DNA from: Actinospineispora eucalypti
GTDB taxonomy: Bacteria; Actinomycetota; Actinomycetes; Mycobacteriales; Pseudonocardiaceae
Reading direction: 5' to 3'
Assembly (NCBI GenBank): GCA_014208095.1
Contig: JACHMT010000005.1
Location: 1,240,001 to 1,304,000, forward strand
Length of the DNA: 64,000 bases
Shown: positions 17,134-24,787 of the stretch, one piece after another
How positions within the stretch are numbered: the first letter of the stretch is position 1
Layout of the letters: each line of letters begins with the position of its first letter
Translations under genes and position numbers: made by a program
Notes under the pieces: model-generated
Seen by the model: only the letters and a program-made list of their open reading frames with translations
Databases searched by the model: none
Told to the model about the DNA's origin: nothing

Positions 17134-18160
17134 GGCACATCTCGAACACGCCGTCCCCGTCGCCGCCGATCTCCTCGCCCGCCAGTACCCCGCGCACCGT
17201 GGCCGGGCCGGCGGCTTCGCACAGCACGGCCGCCCGGTCCAGGTCGACCTCGCTCGGGTAGGCCACCCGGGCGAACGAACCCGGCTGGACCACCGCCGTC
17301 ACCGAGTCACCCCGGCGCCTCGCGGTGACCTCCAACGACGCCGGCACATCCGCCGCCCCGCCGCCGAGCAACAGCCGCATCGGGGGCGGCAGCGTGCAGT
17401 CCGGCTCCCCACCCAGCAGCCCCGACCCGCGCACCCGCAGCTCGGCATCCCGGAACAGCAGCGGCGGCGCGTCCGGCCGGCACACGTACAGCGCCTGGGA
17501 CAGCGTGCGCAGCCGGGACCGGTCGGTCATCCGCATGAACACCAGTGAGCAGGGCCGGTCGGGCCCGCCGCACAGCACCGAGCCCCACTCCCACCCGAAG
17601 TCGTCGCCCCAGCGGAAGCGGCCCCAGTTGTGGTCGTGATAGGCCGCCGCGGCGTCGAGCCGGTGCTCCCGGCCGCCGATCCGGAACCGGCCGGTGGCGC
17701 TCAGCCGGGGCACGAACAGCCAGTTCATCCGCCCCGAACCCGCCGGCTGGTTGGTGATCTGCACGTACCGGGGGTCCGTCGGGGCCAGCCACAGCTCCCC
17801 GTGGATGTCCCGGTCCGGGAGGTCGACCACCAGGTGGTAGCCGCCGGCGCCGACGGTCATCCGGTTCCGGCCGATGACCAGCGCGCCGAGGTCGGGGGAG
17901 ACGTCCAACTCGGCCGGGTCGAACCGCTGGAGGACGCCGTCCCACCGCTGGTCCTCGGCCAGCACGATCACCCGGGGGATCAGCCGTCCGTCCGCGCCGG
18001 CGGTGAGGCTCAGGTTGACCAGCAGCCGCCAGCCGGCCTGGTGGACGAGGAAGTGGTACCACTCCTTGTAGCCGTCCGGCCGGGCGTTGGCCAGCAGCGG
18101 GGCCCGGACGAAGTCGCCCCGGGCCAGCCGAGGGGCCAGCGGGGGCGCGGTGCGGGTCAC
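17126..18160 (-). CDS. AttH / CrtC-like (carotenoid hydratase-like) protein
   Basis: A 344-residue protein with the layout of the AttH/CrtC family, two lipocalin-like beta barrels: DGYKEWYHFLVHQAGW near the start, NWLFVPRLSATGRF in the middle and AAYHDHNWGRFRWGDDFGWEWG as the signature of the family. CrtC members add water to carotenoid end groups; others act on isoprenoid or lipid substrates. GTG 18160 is chosen because it overlaps the stop of the small gene upstream (GTGA); GTG 18169 is also possible. Within this operon it is the likely tailoring enzyme for the prenyl product. Chemistry is inferred from the family. Confidence 0.7.
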   Translation of the reverse strand: MTRTAPPLAPRLARGDFVRAPLLANARPDGYKEWYHFLVHQAGWRLLVNLSLTAGADGRLIPRVIVLAEDQRWDGVLQRFDPAELDVSPDLGALVIGRNRMTVGAGGYHLVVDLPDRDIHGELWLAPTDPRYVQITNQPAGSGRMNWLFVPRLSATGRFRIGGREHRLDAAAAYHDHNWGRFRWGDDFGWEWGSVLCGGPDRPCSLVFMRMTDRSRLRTLSQALYVCRPDAPPLLFRDAELRVRGSGLLGGEPDCTLPPPMRLLLGGGAADVPASLEVTARRRGDSVTAVVQPGSFARVAYPSEVDLDRAAVLCEAAGPATVRGVLAGEEIGGDGDGVFEMCHG

Positions 18161-18423
18161 CGCAGCCACCGGACCAGTTCGGCGGGGCCGTCCGGGGGTG
18201 GGGCCGGCGCCGGTACCGGCGCCGCGGCCATGCCGCCGACCGCGTCGCCGAGGCTGACCAGGCCGAGCAGCACGTGCACCAGCTCGTCCGCCTCGGCCGT
18301 GCCTGACGGTCCGCCGGGTGGCCCGGCCAGGGCCCGGACCAGCTCGCCCAGCCCGGCCAGCCCGACCAGCAGGTGGTGGAAGTCGCTCTGCTCGGTCAGC
18401 GCCGGGCGGGGATCGGACAGCAT
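18157..18423 (-). CDS. Small helical protein, 88 residues, with internal duplication and Pro-rich C-terminus
   Basis: An 88-residue protein of unknown function. Two similar hydrophobic helices, HHLLVGLAGLGELVRAL and VHVLLGLVSLGDAVGGM, are separated by a Gly/Pro linker, so the gene looks like an internal duplication. The protein ends with a short proline-rich stretch and the peptide PAELVRWLR. Its ATG at 18423 shares one base with the upstream stop and its own stop overlaps the AttH-like gene. I do not recognise a family. The helices could dock to a shell, a membrane or a partner protein. Confidence 0.65.
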   Translation of the reverse strand: MLSDPRPALTEQSDFHHLLVGLAGLGELVRALAGPPGGPSGTAEADELVHVLLGLVSLGDAVGGMAAAPVPAPAPPPDGPAELVRWLR

Positions 18424-18878
18424 CAGGCGAACCCCTCCGGCCGCAACCGGGCCAGCACGGCCTCGTCGACCTCGCCGCCCGCCACGATCTCGGCCAGCAG
18501 CTCGGCCCACGCGTCCGGCAACCCGCTGGCCGGGGCCGGGCCGTCCAGCACGTTCAGCGTGACCAGCTCCCAGATCCGCCGCAGGTGGTCGACCGCCGGC
18601 GCGCCGGCCAGCCGGTCCCGCAGCTCCGCCCCGGCCGGGGTGCCCGCGTAGCGCCGCCCCTGCTCGGCCAGCAGCCGGTAGAGGGCGCGCGCCGCCGACG
18701 GGTTGCCCAGCACCGCCCGGCGGGCCCCGGTGAGCAGCTCGTGCAGGGCCTCGGTTTCACCGTCCGGGGTGGGCAGCAGCTCGGGGGTGGCCCGCTCGAG
18801 CTGGTCGAGCACGGCGGCCCGGGTGCGCTCCAGCTCGACCAGCACTCCCACCAGGGCGGCCGGGTTCGGCGGGCTCAT
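18423..18878 (-). CDS. Hypothetical helical protein, 151 residues
   Basis: A soluble, almost wholly alpha-helical protein (LVGVLVELERTRAAVLDQLE, then ALHELLTGARRAVLG and RRIWELVTLNVLDG). No family is recognised, and there is no signal peptide or membrane segment. The ATG at 18878 overlaps the stop of the isoprenyl diphosphate synthase (ATGA) and its stop touches the next start, so it is made with both. A scaffold, adaptor or cargo protein of the operon's putative compartment is possible but speculative. Confidence 0.65.
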   Translation of the reverse strand: MSPPNPAALVGVLVELERTRAAVLDQLERATPELLPTPDGETEALHELLTGARRAVLGNPSAARALYRLLAEQGRRYAGTPAGAELRDRLAGAPAVDHLRRIWELVTLNVLDGPAPASGLPDAWAELLAEIVAGGEVDEAVLARLRPEGFA

Positions 18879-20065
18879 CGGGTGCGCTCGTGCACGAAGT
18901 CGACCAGTGCGCGCAGCACGTCCCGGTGCTGGCTGGGTGGGAACCAGGACAGCTCGTCCAGCACCGCCCCGGCCAGCTCGGCCTGCCGGGCGGCCACCGC
19001 GCGGGCGTGCTCCAGCGACCCCGAGCGCAGCATCAGCTCGTACAGCCAGCGGATGTCGTCGAGGGACTTCGGCCGCTCGGCGCCGGGGCGGGCCAGGTAG
19101 CCGGTGAGCTCGGCCCGGCCGGTCGGGGACAGCTCACCCCGGGCGATGAGCTCGTCCAACAGGGCGGCCAGCCCGCCGCCGGCATCGGGGCTCGGCCTCG
19201 GCCTACCCAGGATGTGCTCCGCCCGGCGCTGGTCCTCCGGCGGCGCGTTGCCCATGGCGTGCAGCAGCATCAGCGTTCGCTTGCCCTCCCACAGGTCGCC
19301 GCCGATCTCCTTGCCGTAGTCCTCCGGGTCGCCGCGCAGGTTGAGCAGGTCGTCGGTGATCTGGAAGGCGGCACCGAGGTGCCGGCCGAGCGACTCCAGG
19401 GGCGCCAGCCGGTCCTCCGGGGCGCCCGCCGCGACCGCGCCGACCCGCAGCGGGGTGATGAACGAGTACCAGCTGGTCTTGAGCTCCACCATGGCCAGGT
19501 AGTCGGCGTCGGTCAGCCGCCACACGTTGGACCGCACCCAGCCCAGCTCGATGGCCTGCCCCTCGACCGTCTGCCTGGTCATCCGGGCCACCACGCGCAG
19601 GATGCGCAGCGCCGGGCCGAGGCCCACCCGTTCCACGTTGTCCAGCAGCGGCTGCAGGGACAGCGACATCATCGCGTCGCCGACGTTCACCGCGATCGGG
19701 ATGCCGTGGTCCACGTGCAGGGCGGCCCTTCCCCGGCGCAGCAGCGACTCGTCCTCGATGTCGTCGTGGATGAGGAACGCGTTGTGGTACAGCTCCAGCG
19801 TGGCGGCGGTGGGCAGCACGGCCGCGAGCCGGCCGCCCAGGCCCAGGCAGGTGGCGATGCTCAGCGCCGGCCGCAGCGCCTTCCCGCCCCGCATGGGGTA
19901 GTCCAGGATGAGGTCGTGCAGGCCGGCCCGGCTGGGTCCGTCGAGCCGGCACAGCCGCTGGATCTCCTCGTCGCAGGCGGCCTGGCAGTCCCCGAGGTAC
20001 TCCTCCAGCACTGTGTCTCCCGCACGCGCCTGACTGGGCGCGTGCTCGGCAAGTGCGTTCCGCAC
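18875..20065 (-). CDS. Polyprenyl (geranylgeranyl-type) diphosphate synthase
   Basis: A 396-residue trans-prenyltransferase that condenses isopentenyl diphosphate with an allylic primer. The first aspartate-rich motif is DDIED (101-105) and the second is DDLLN (238-242), with the last Asp replaced by Asn; GKALRPAL, GQAIELG and LKTSWY are also in place. The region beyond residue 300 is a helical C-terminal extension. It starts at GTG 20065, sharing one base with the stop of the shell-like gene. No phytoene, squalene or terpene synthase is present in the operon, so the product may be used as a linear chain or passed to an enzyme elsewhere. Chain length cannot be fixed by eye. Confidence 0.88.
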   Translation of the reverse strand: MRNALAEHAPSQARAGDTVLEEYLGDCQAACDEEIQRLCRLDGPSRAGLHDLILDYPMRGGKALRPALSIATCLGLGGRLAAVLPTAATLELYHNAFLIHDDIEDESLLRRGRAALHVDHGIPIAVNVGDAMMSLSLQPLLDNVERVGLGPALRILRVVARMTRQTVEGQAIELGWVRSNVWRLTDADYLAMVELKTSWYSFITPLRVGAVAAGAPEDRLAPLESLGRHLGAAFQITDDLLNLRGDPEDYGKEIGGDLWEGKRTLMLLHAMGNAPPEDQRRAEHILGRPRPSPDAGGGLAALLDELIARGELSPTGRAELTGYLARPGAERPKSLDDIRWLYELMLRSGSLEHARAVAARQAELAGAVLDELSWFPPSQHRDVLRALVDFVHERTR

Positions 20066-20838
20066 TAGGACTCCTGGAGCAGGAGGATGCCCCTGGTGTC
20101 CTTGACGCGGGTGGCGTACCGGATGCGGACGCCCAGCTCGAGCTCGCCTTGGCGATTCACCCCGACGACCTCGAGGCTGGGCTGGACGCTCACCGCGAGG
20201 TCAACCGGTTCCTCGCCGGGGGAGGGGTCGGCCGCACCCTGACGCCGGCCCAGCAGCAGCGCGCCCAGTTTGTCCGCCGCCGGGCCGAGCCGGGAGCTGC
20301 GGCGCAACGTTCCGATGCCCGCGGCCCGCAGCACCCCTTCTCCGACGAAGACGCCTTGCTCGAAACCGTGAACGGCCTTGTAGTAGGCGGTGTTGGCGAT
20401 CAGCGAGGAGGGAGCCCGGTAGCCGTTGTCCTCCACCGCGCACCGGGCGTCGATCAGCGGCGGGAGCAGTTCCGACCCCGCCAGGCCGGAGAGGTCGCCG
20501 CCGGCGGTCGCCCTCGCGGTGAGCTCCCCGAGCACCTCCTCGTCGAAGTCGCCGGCCAGCTCCACCGTGCGGTCGATCACCAGGGCGAGCAGGGCATCCG
20601 GTGTGTCGGCGTTCGCCTGGGCGTGCGCGATGGTGAACGACTGATAGTGCGGTTTCAGCTCGATCGGATCCTCCGCCCCGCCGGGGCGCAGGAGATCGGG
20701 CGGGACGTACGACTGCCCCCGGTCGCCGGTGTCCCAGTGCGGGATCGACTGCCAGGCGACGCTGGTCTGCTCGAAGGTACTCAGAACGACCTGGTCGGCG
20801 GTCGCGATGCGTTCGGCGGTGAGGGACAACGCGGGCAT
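20065..20838 (-). CDS. Encapsulin-like (HK97-fold) shell protein candidate
   Basis: A 257-residue protein of unassigned annotation. Its layout follows HK97-fold shell proteins: an extended N-terminal region, IELKPHYQSFTIAHA, a long helix DALLALVIDRTVELAGDFDEE, a P-domain-like stretch LIDARCAVEDNGYRAPSSLI followed by NTAYYKAV, and a final beta hairpin ending in RIRYATRVKDTRGILLL, like encapsulin and phage capsid C-termini. There are no phage genes nearby. The start ATG 20838 begins the conserved part. It is the first of seven overlapping genes and directly precedes the isoprenyl diphosphate synthase. Natural-product and isoprenoid loci with encapsulins are known, but this arrangement is not one I recognise. 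Fold call is inference. Confidence 0.5.
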   Translation of the reverse strand: MPALSLTAERIATADQVVLSTFEQTSVAWQSIPHWDTGDRGQSYVPPDLLRPGGAEDPIELKPHYQSFTIAHAQANADTPDALLALVIDRTVELAGDFDEEVLGELTARATAGGDLSGLAGSELLPPLIDARCAVEDNGYRAPSSLIANTAYYKAVHGFEQGVFVGEGVLRAAGIGTLRRSSRLGPAADKLGALLLGRRQGAADPSPGEEPVDLAVSVQPSLEVVGVNRQGELELGVRIRYATRVKDTRGILLLQES

Positions 20839-20927
20839 CCTTCCGGCATGACGTGCACCACGAGATCCGGTCCCGCCCATCCTGCTGGCGGTGTTGCTGT
20901 GCTCGCAAGAGACCAGTGGGGCGGCAG

Positions 20928-21599
20928 TCAACCGCCGACGAACCGGCGCAGCGCCTCGGCGTCCCGCAACTCGATCTCCCCGGGCCGCACGGTGATCCAC
21001 CCCCGCCGCTGGAAGTCCTGCAGCGCGGCGTTGAGGCTCTGCCGGGATGCGCCGATGGCCGCCGCCATGTCGGCCTGGGTCAGCCGCGCGGCCGGGCGGC
21101 CCTCCCCGTTGACGCGGGTGAGCACGAACTTCGCCACCCGGCGCGGGATGTCCAGGAACGCCAGATCCGCGGCCGACCCGGTGAGCCGCCGGATCAGCGA
21201 GGCGAGCGCGTCCAGCAACGCCCGGCTGAGTGCGGTGGAGTGGGCCGCCACGGCCAGGATGGTCTCCCGGGGAACGCGCAGCACGGTCGCGTCGCTGAGC
21301 GCGCTGACCGAGGCCGACCGGGCGCCGCCGTCCACCACGGAAAGCTCGCCGACCGACTGGTACCGTTCGATCACCGTCAACAGCAGCTCGCCGCCCTCGG
21401 CGTTCGGGCTGAACGCCTTGAGGCTGCCGGACACCACGACCAGCAACGAGTCGCCGGCGTCGCCCTCGGAGAACAGCAGCTGGCCCCGCCGGTAGCGGCG
21501 CAACTGGGCGGCCTCGGCCAGCCGCAGCAGGTCGGCGGGCGGGACGCCGCGCAGCAGCGGGCAGCCGGCGAGGAACTCGGCCCGGGCATCCGCATCCAC
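20928..21599 (-). CDS. Crp/Fnr-family transcriptional regulator
   Basis: A 223-residue regulator. Residues 20-120 form a cyclic-nucleotide-binding-type beta roll (LLFSEGDAGDSLLVVVSGSLKAF), though the classic arginine of the cAMP phosphate cassette is not evident (SVVDGGARSASVSA), and residues 160-220 are a winged helix with recognition helix ASRQSLNAALQDF. GTG 21599, with GGGAG upstream, gives the usual family length; the frame is open to 21677. It lies 89 bases before the shell-like gene on the same strand, so it probably controls that operon. An 8-base inverted repeat stands 20 bases before its start. Confidence 0.85.
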   Translation of the reverse strand: MDADARAEFLAGCPLLRGVPPADLLRLAEAAQLRRYRRGQLLFSEGDAGDSLLVVVSGSLKAFSPNAEGGELLLTVIERYQSVGELSVVDGGARSASVSALSDATVLRVPRETILAVAAHSTALSRALLDALASLIRRLTGSAADLAFLDIPRRVAKFVLTRVNGEGRPAARLTQADMAAAIGASRQSLNAALQDFQRRGWITVRPGEIELRDAEALRRFVGG

Positions 21600-21619
21600 T
21601 GTCCGCTCCCGAGCCGCCC

Positions 21620-21643
21620 GGATTGCCTTTGGGTCGGCAATCC
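21620..21643. promoter_or_regulatory. Inverted repeat upstream of the Crp-type gene
   Basis: Perfect arms GGATTGCC (21620-21627) and GGCAATCC (21636-21643) with an 8-base spacer lie just before the Crp start. This is the size of a Crp-dimer site and suggests autoregulation. Confidence 0.55.
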
Positions 21644-21737
21644 TAGAAGACCTCGACTGGTCGGGGCCAGGGGCCACCTCAGCGAGGCCGGTCGACGGCA
21701 GTGCCGATCGTCACCGGGAAGCCCGGGGAACCGATGG

Positions 21738-22547
21738 TCAGTCCGTGATGTGGACGCCGATCCCGGTCTCGCCGGGCCGGTGGTCGGGGCGGAGGACCAG
21801 TTCGGCGTCGTAGTCGCCGCCGTTCTGCGTGCGGTAGGCGATGGGTGGGGTGTGCGGGATCGCCAGCACCCGCTCGCACAGCTCGTCGGCCGCGTCGGCG
21901 AACTGCCGGTCGCTGAGCCGGTCGGCGCCGTACACCGCCACCGGCGGCAGCACGGTCATCCCGGTGTACCAGAGCGTGCCGTGCAGCAGCGGGAACAGCA
22001 CCTGGTCCAGCTGGCCGTTGACGCCCCGGGGGCCGAGCGCCGGGCCGGGGCTGCCGGAGGTCATCACGGTCAGCGCGCGCTTGTCGGCGAGCAGGCCCTC
22101 GCCGTAGCGCAGCGTGCGCCCGGGGTGATCCGGGTCCCGCACGCCGTAGGCGAAGCCCTTCACGAAAACCCGGTCGAACCACCCCTTGAGGATCGCCGGC
22201 ATGCCGTACCACCACAGCGGGAACTGCACCACCAGCGTGTCCGCCCAGGCCAGTTTCTCGTGCTCGGCGCGGATGTCCGGGCTGAGCGTGCCGTCCCGGT
22301 AGGCGCGCCGCGCGTCGGTGCCGACGATCAGGCGTTCCTCGGGCCGGCACTCGTCGTAGCTGGTCTCGGGGCCGCCGGGACCGGGCACGAAGTCCTCCCG
22401 GTCCACGGTCGGCTTCCAGTTCATCGCGTACAGGTCCGACTCCCGGCAGGAGTGGCCCGCCCCGGTCAGCGCCTTGATGCCCCGGTCGCGCAGGGAACCG
22501 CCGAGGGAGCGTGGTTCGGGATGGGCGAACAGCCACAGCACGTTCAC
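21738..22547 (-). CDS. NAD(P)H:quinone oxidoreductase, flavodoxin-like fold
   Basis: A 269-residue flavoprotein of the NQO1/MdaB group. LWLFAHPEPRSLGGSL is the FMN/FAD phosphate-binding loop and FPLWWYGMPAILKGWFDRVF is the family signature around the flavin ring. These enzymes reduce quinones by two electrons and protect against oxidants. No signal peptide. It is followed at 40 bases by the methyltransferase gene on the same strand upstream. Typical length. Confidence 0.88.
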   Translation of the reverse strand: MNVLWLFAHPEPRSLGGSLRDRGIKALTGAGHSCRESDLYAMNWKPTVDREDFVPGPGGPETSYDECRPEERLIVGTDARRAYRDGTLSPDIRAEHEKLAWADTLVVQFPLWWYGMPAILKGWFDRVFVKGFAYGVRDPDHPGRTLRYGEGLLADKRALTVMTSGSPGPALGPRGVNGQLDQVLFPLLHGTLWYTGMTVLPPVAVYGADRLSDRQFADAADELCERVLAIPHTPPIAYRTQNGGDYDAELVLRPDHRPGETGIGVHITD

Positions 22548-22587
22548 CGGATTGATCTACCCACCCGGCCGCCCGGCCAATCCCGGG

Positions 22588-23460
22588 TCAAGTCCAGGCC
22601 TCCATGAACTGGAACAGCGGGCAGCCGGGGGAGCGGTCGTCCAGTGCGGGCGGGGGCGTGCGCCCGTGGCGCGCCGCCAGCTTGACCGCGTCCACGGCGT
22701 GCGCGTGCAGCCCGCGTCGGTTGAACCAACCGATCGGGTCGGCGGTGCTGAACCGCGTCGGCGACCCGTTGTCGTCCAGGTTGCGGCGCCCCTCGCTGAA
22801 CGGTCCGCCGGTGTGTACCCCGGGAAGCGCGAGGTCGGCGAGCACCGGGGAACCGGGCGGCGACAGCCGGGCCAACCTTTCCGTCAGCTGGGCGGCCTGC
22901 TCGGGGAGCAGGTACATCAACACGCCCTCGAGCACCCACACGGTCGGGGTGGCCGGGCGGAACCCGGCGGCGGTGAGTTCCCGCTCCCAGCGCCCGGTCA
23001 GGTCGGCCGGCACCCAGGTGGCGGATCCGAGTTCACCGAGCACGTACCGGGCGAACGCCACCACCCCGGGCTGGTCCAGCAGGAACACGCTCGTCCCGCC
23101 GGGCCACGGCAGCCGGAACGCGCGGGTGTCCAGTCCGGCACCGAGGAGCACCACCTGAACGGCGCCGGCGGCCGGCTCGCCGGCCTCGGCGCGGATGCGG
23201 TCGTCCAGCCAGCGGGTACGCAGCGCGACGTAGCCGTCCAGCGCCGGTACCAGCTGGCCGAGCGTGACGCCCTCGGCCAGCCAGGGAGCGCCGCCGGCTT
23301 TCGCGGCCGCCGCGACCAGCCGGTCCGCCCATGGATCGTCGAAGAGCCGGTCGGGCCGCCGCGACTCCGCCGCGCGCTCCTGGGCCATCGCGGCGGCCGT
23401 GAGCGCGACTCCCGGGGGCAGGGCGGGTGCCCCGGTGTCGGGCCGATCATCGTCGTGCAT
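22588..23460 (-). CDS. SAM-dependent methyltransferase, LCMT/TcmP type
   Basis: A 290-residue class I methyltransferase. VLLGAGLDTRAFRL is the SAM-binding glycine motif in the form typical of the leucine carboxyl methyltransferase-like family (Ppm1/TcmP group), and RPDRLFDDPWADRLV is its N-terminal signature. Members methylate carboxylates or polyketide-type acids. It is divergent from a TetR gene, and the gap carries an iron-box-like site and an inverted repeat. Substrate unknown. Confidence 0.85.
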   Translation of the reverse strand: MHDDDRPDTGAPALPPGVALTAAAMAQERAAESRRPDRLFDDPWADRLVAAAAKAGGAPWLAEGVTLGQLVPALDGYVALRTRWLDDRIRAEAGEPAAGAVQVVLLGAGLDTRAFRLPWPGGTSVFLLDQPGVVAFARYVLGELGSATWVPADLTGRWERELTAAGFRPATPTVWVLEGVLMYLLPEQAAQLTERLARLSPPGSPVLADLALPGVHTGGPFSEGRRNLDDNGSPTRFSTADPIGWFNRRGLHAHAVDAVKLAARHGRTPPPALDDRSPGCPLFQFMEAWT

Positions 23461-23495
23461 GGCTTCCCCTCGCTTTCCGTCCTGGTGAGTAAATA

Positions 23496-23514
23496 TAAGG
23501 GCAGCCTAACTTAT
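23496..23514. promoter_or_regulatory. DtxR/IdeR-type iron-box-like site
   Basis: The 19 bases starting TAAGGGCAGCCTAAC match the actinobacterial iron-box consensus TWAGGTWAGSCTWACCTWA at 15 positions. The site lies 36 bases before the methyltransferase start and 32 before the TetR start, so iron could repress either gene. Confidence 0.5.
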
Positions 23515-23516
23515 TT

Positions 23517-23531
23517 GTGAAGAGCTTTCAC
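23517..23531. promoter_or_regulatory. Inverted repeat, likely operator of the divergent TetR
   Basis: Arms GTGAA and TTCAC with a 5-base centre GAGCT form a 15-base symmetric site 15 bases before the TetR start, adjacent to the iron-box-like site. Confidence 0.4.
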
Positions 23532-23545
23532 TAAACTGGTCGGCT

Positions 23546-24112
23546 ATGGTCCGTGCGATGGAGGAGGCGCCGGGTGGGGCACCGCGACGCGGCCGGCCGC
23601 CGGTGCTCGACCGTGACCGGCTGATCACGGTGGCCGCCGGGATGGACCCCCGCGCATTGACCATGACCGGCGTGGCCCGGGAGCTCGGCGTGGCGACCTC
23701 GGCGCTCTATCGCTGGGTCTCCGACCGGGAGGCCCTGCTCGACCTGGTCAGCTCGACCATGCTGGACCGGATCCTGCCCGGTCAGGAGCCCACCGCGAGC
23801 AGCTGGCGGGCCTGGCTGACCACCTGGGCGCACAACGTCCGCCGCGAGTTCGGCGCCGTGCCGGGCTTCGCCGCCCGCGTGCTCACCGGACCGCACCGGG
23901 ACCCGGCGCACGGGCGTCTGGAGGCCGCCGGCGTCCACGCCTTCACCGCGGCGGGCCACCCGCCGGACCGCGCCCGGCAGTGCTGGTACGCGTTCGCCGT
24001 CGCCGTGGTCGGCTGGGTGGCCGTCGAGCACGGCCATGACGATCCGGCCGGCGAGCCGAGGGACTTCGACGCCCTGCTGGAGATCCTGCTCCGGGGTACC
24101 GCGCCGGGCTGA
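23546..24112 (+). CDS. TetR-family regulator
   Basis: A 188-residue repressor. The helix-turn-helix is MTGVARELGVATSALYRWVSDREALLDLV, ending in the usual positively charged recognition helix, and the rest is a helical ligand domain. It is divergent from the methyltransferase gene across an 85-base gap with candidate operators. A second in-frame ATG at 23558 is equally possible as start. It ends 6 bases before the stop of another, convergent TetR gene. Confidence 0.85.
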   Translation: MVRAMEEAPGGAPRRGRPPVLDRDRLITVAAGMDPRALTMTGVARELGVATSALYRWVSDREALLDLVSSTMLDRILPGQEPTASSWRAWLTTWAHNVRREFGAVPGFAARVLTGPHRDPAHGRLEAAGVHAFTAAGHPPDRARQCWYAFAVAVVGWVAVEHGHDDPAGEPRDFDALLEILLRGTAPG

Positions 24113-24118
24113 GTGGCG

Positions 24119-24721
24119 TCACCCGATGCCGAGTGACAGCTGGAGCTGGCGGGTCCACCAGTGGACGTGCGCCTCGGGGTCCTCGGCCTGGTCGTCGGTG
24201 AGCCCGGCGCTGCGCCGGAACGCGCTCCCGTAGAGGGCCTCGGTAGCCATCGCCTGGTGCAGGGCGGCGACCGCGTGCCGGGTGTCGTCGACGGGGCTGC
24301 CCGGCGGCCGGAGCTTGTGCAGGGCGTCCACCACTGGGTCGAGCATGCCGCCGCCCGGGTCGCGCCACCCCGCCGCGTGCAGCGCCACCGCGAGCTCGCC
24401 GTAGCCGCGCCGGTACAGGAGCTCGAGGGACTCGACCAGCTCGAGCAGGTCGGCGCCGCGCTCCAGCCAGCCGTCGAGGACGTCCCGGAGCGCGGCGCGC
24501 ACCTGGCGCCCGCCGCGTCGCAGCAACTCGGCGAGCAGGTTCTCCCGGTTGCCGAAGTGGTGGGTGACGCCGGCGTCGGTCATGCCGACCCGGGCGGCCA
24601 CCGCGCGCACCTGCACGGCGCCGACGCCCGCGTCGGCCAGCAGTGAGGCGGCCGCGTCGAGGATCAGCCGGCGGGCCTCGTCGGGGGTCCTTCGCGCTCT
24701 CGCTGTGGTCACGGTCGTCAC
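24119..24721 (-). CDS. TetR-family regulator of the divergent DUF3237 gene
   Basis: A 200-residue TetR protein read from GTG 24721. The DNA-binding domain is complete (VRAVAARVGMTDAGVTHHFGNRENLLAELL). Its start codon lies 2 bases from one of two near-identical palindromes (24723-24744 and 24757-24776), so it very likely represses both itself and the divergent gene. The upstream open frame has no start with a ribosome site. Confidence 0.85.
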   Translation of the reverse strand: MTTVTTARARRTPDEARRLILDAAASLLADAGVGAVQVRAVAARVGMTDAGVTHHFGNRENLLAELLRRGGRQVRAALRDVLDGWLERGADLLELVESLELLYRRGYGELAVALHAAGWRDPGGGMLDPVVDALHKLRPPGSPVDDTRHAVAALHQAMATEALYGSAFRRSAGLTDDQAEDPEAHVHWWTRQLQLSLGIG

Positions 24722-24722
24722 T

Positions 24723-24744
24723 CTACCTTGACATGCCAAGGTAG
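24723..24744. promoter_or_regulatory. TetR operator 1
   Basis: Perfect inverted repeat CTACCTTG - 6 bases - CAAGGTAG in the gap between the divergent TetR and DUF3237 genes. Confidence 0.7.
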
Positions 24745-24756
24745 CTCGCCGAGACT

Positions 24757-24776
24757 TACCTTGATTGCTCAAGGTA
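24757..24776. promoter_or_regulatory. TetR operator 2
   Basis: Inverted repeat TACCTTGA - 4 bases - TCAAGGTA, sharing the half-site ACCTTG with operator 1. The two centres are 33 bases apart, three helical turns, so two dimers would sit on the same DNA face. Confidence 0.7.
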
Positions 24777-24787
24777 GAGGAGATGGT

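Noticed and set aside
20065..20838. Prophage capsid gene
   Set aside because: No terminase, portal, tail or integrase genes are present; the gene is part of an isoprenoid operon.
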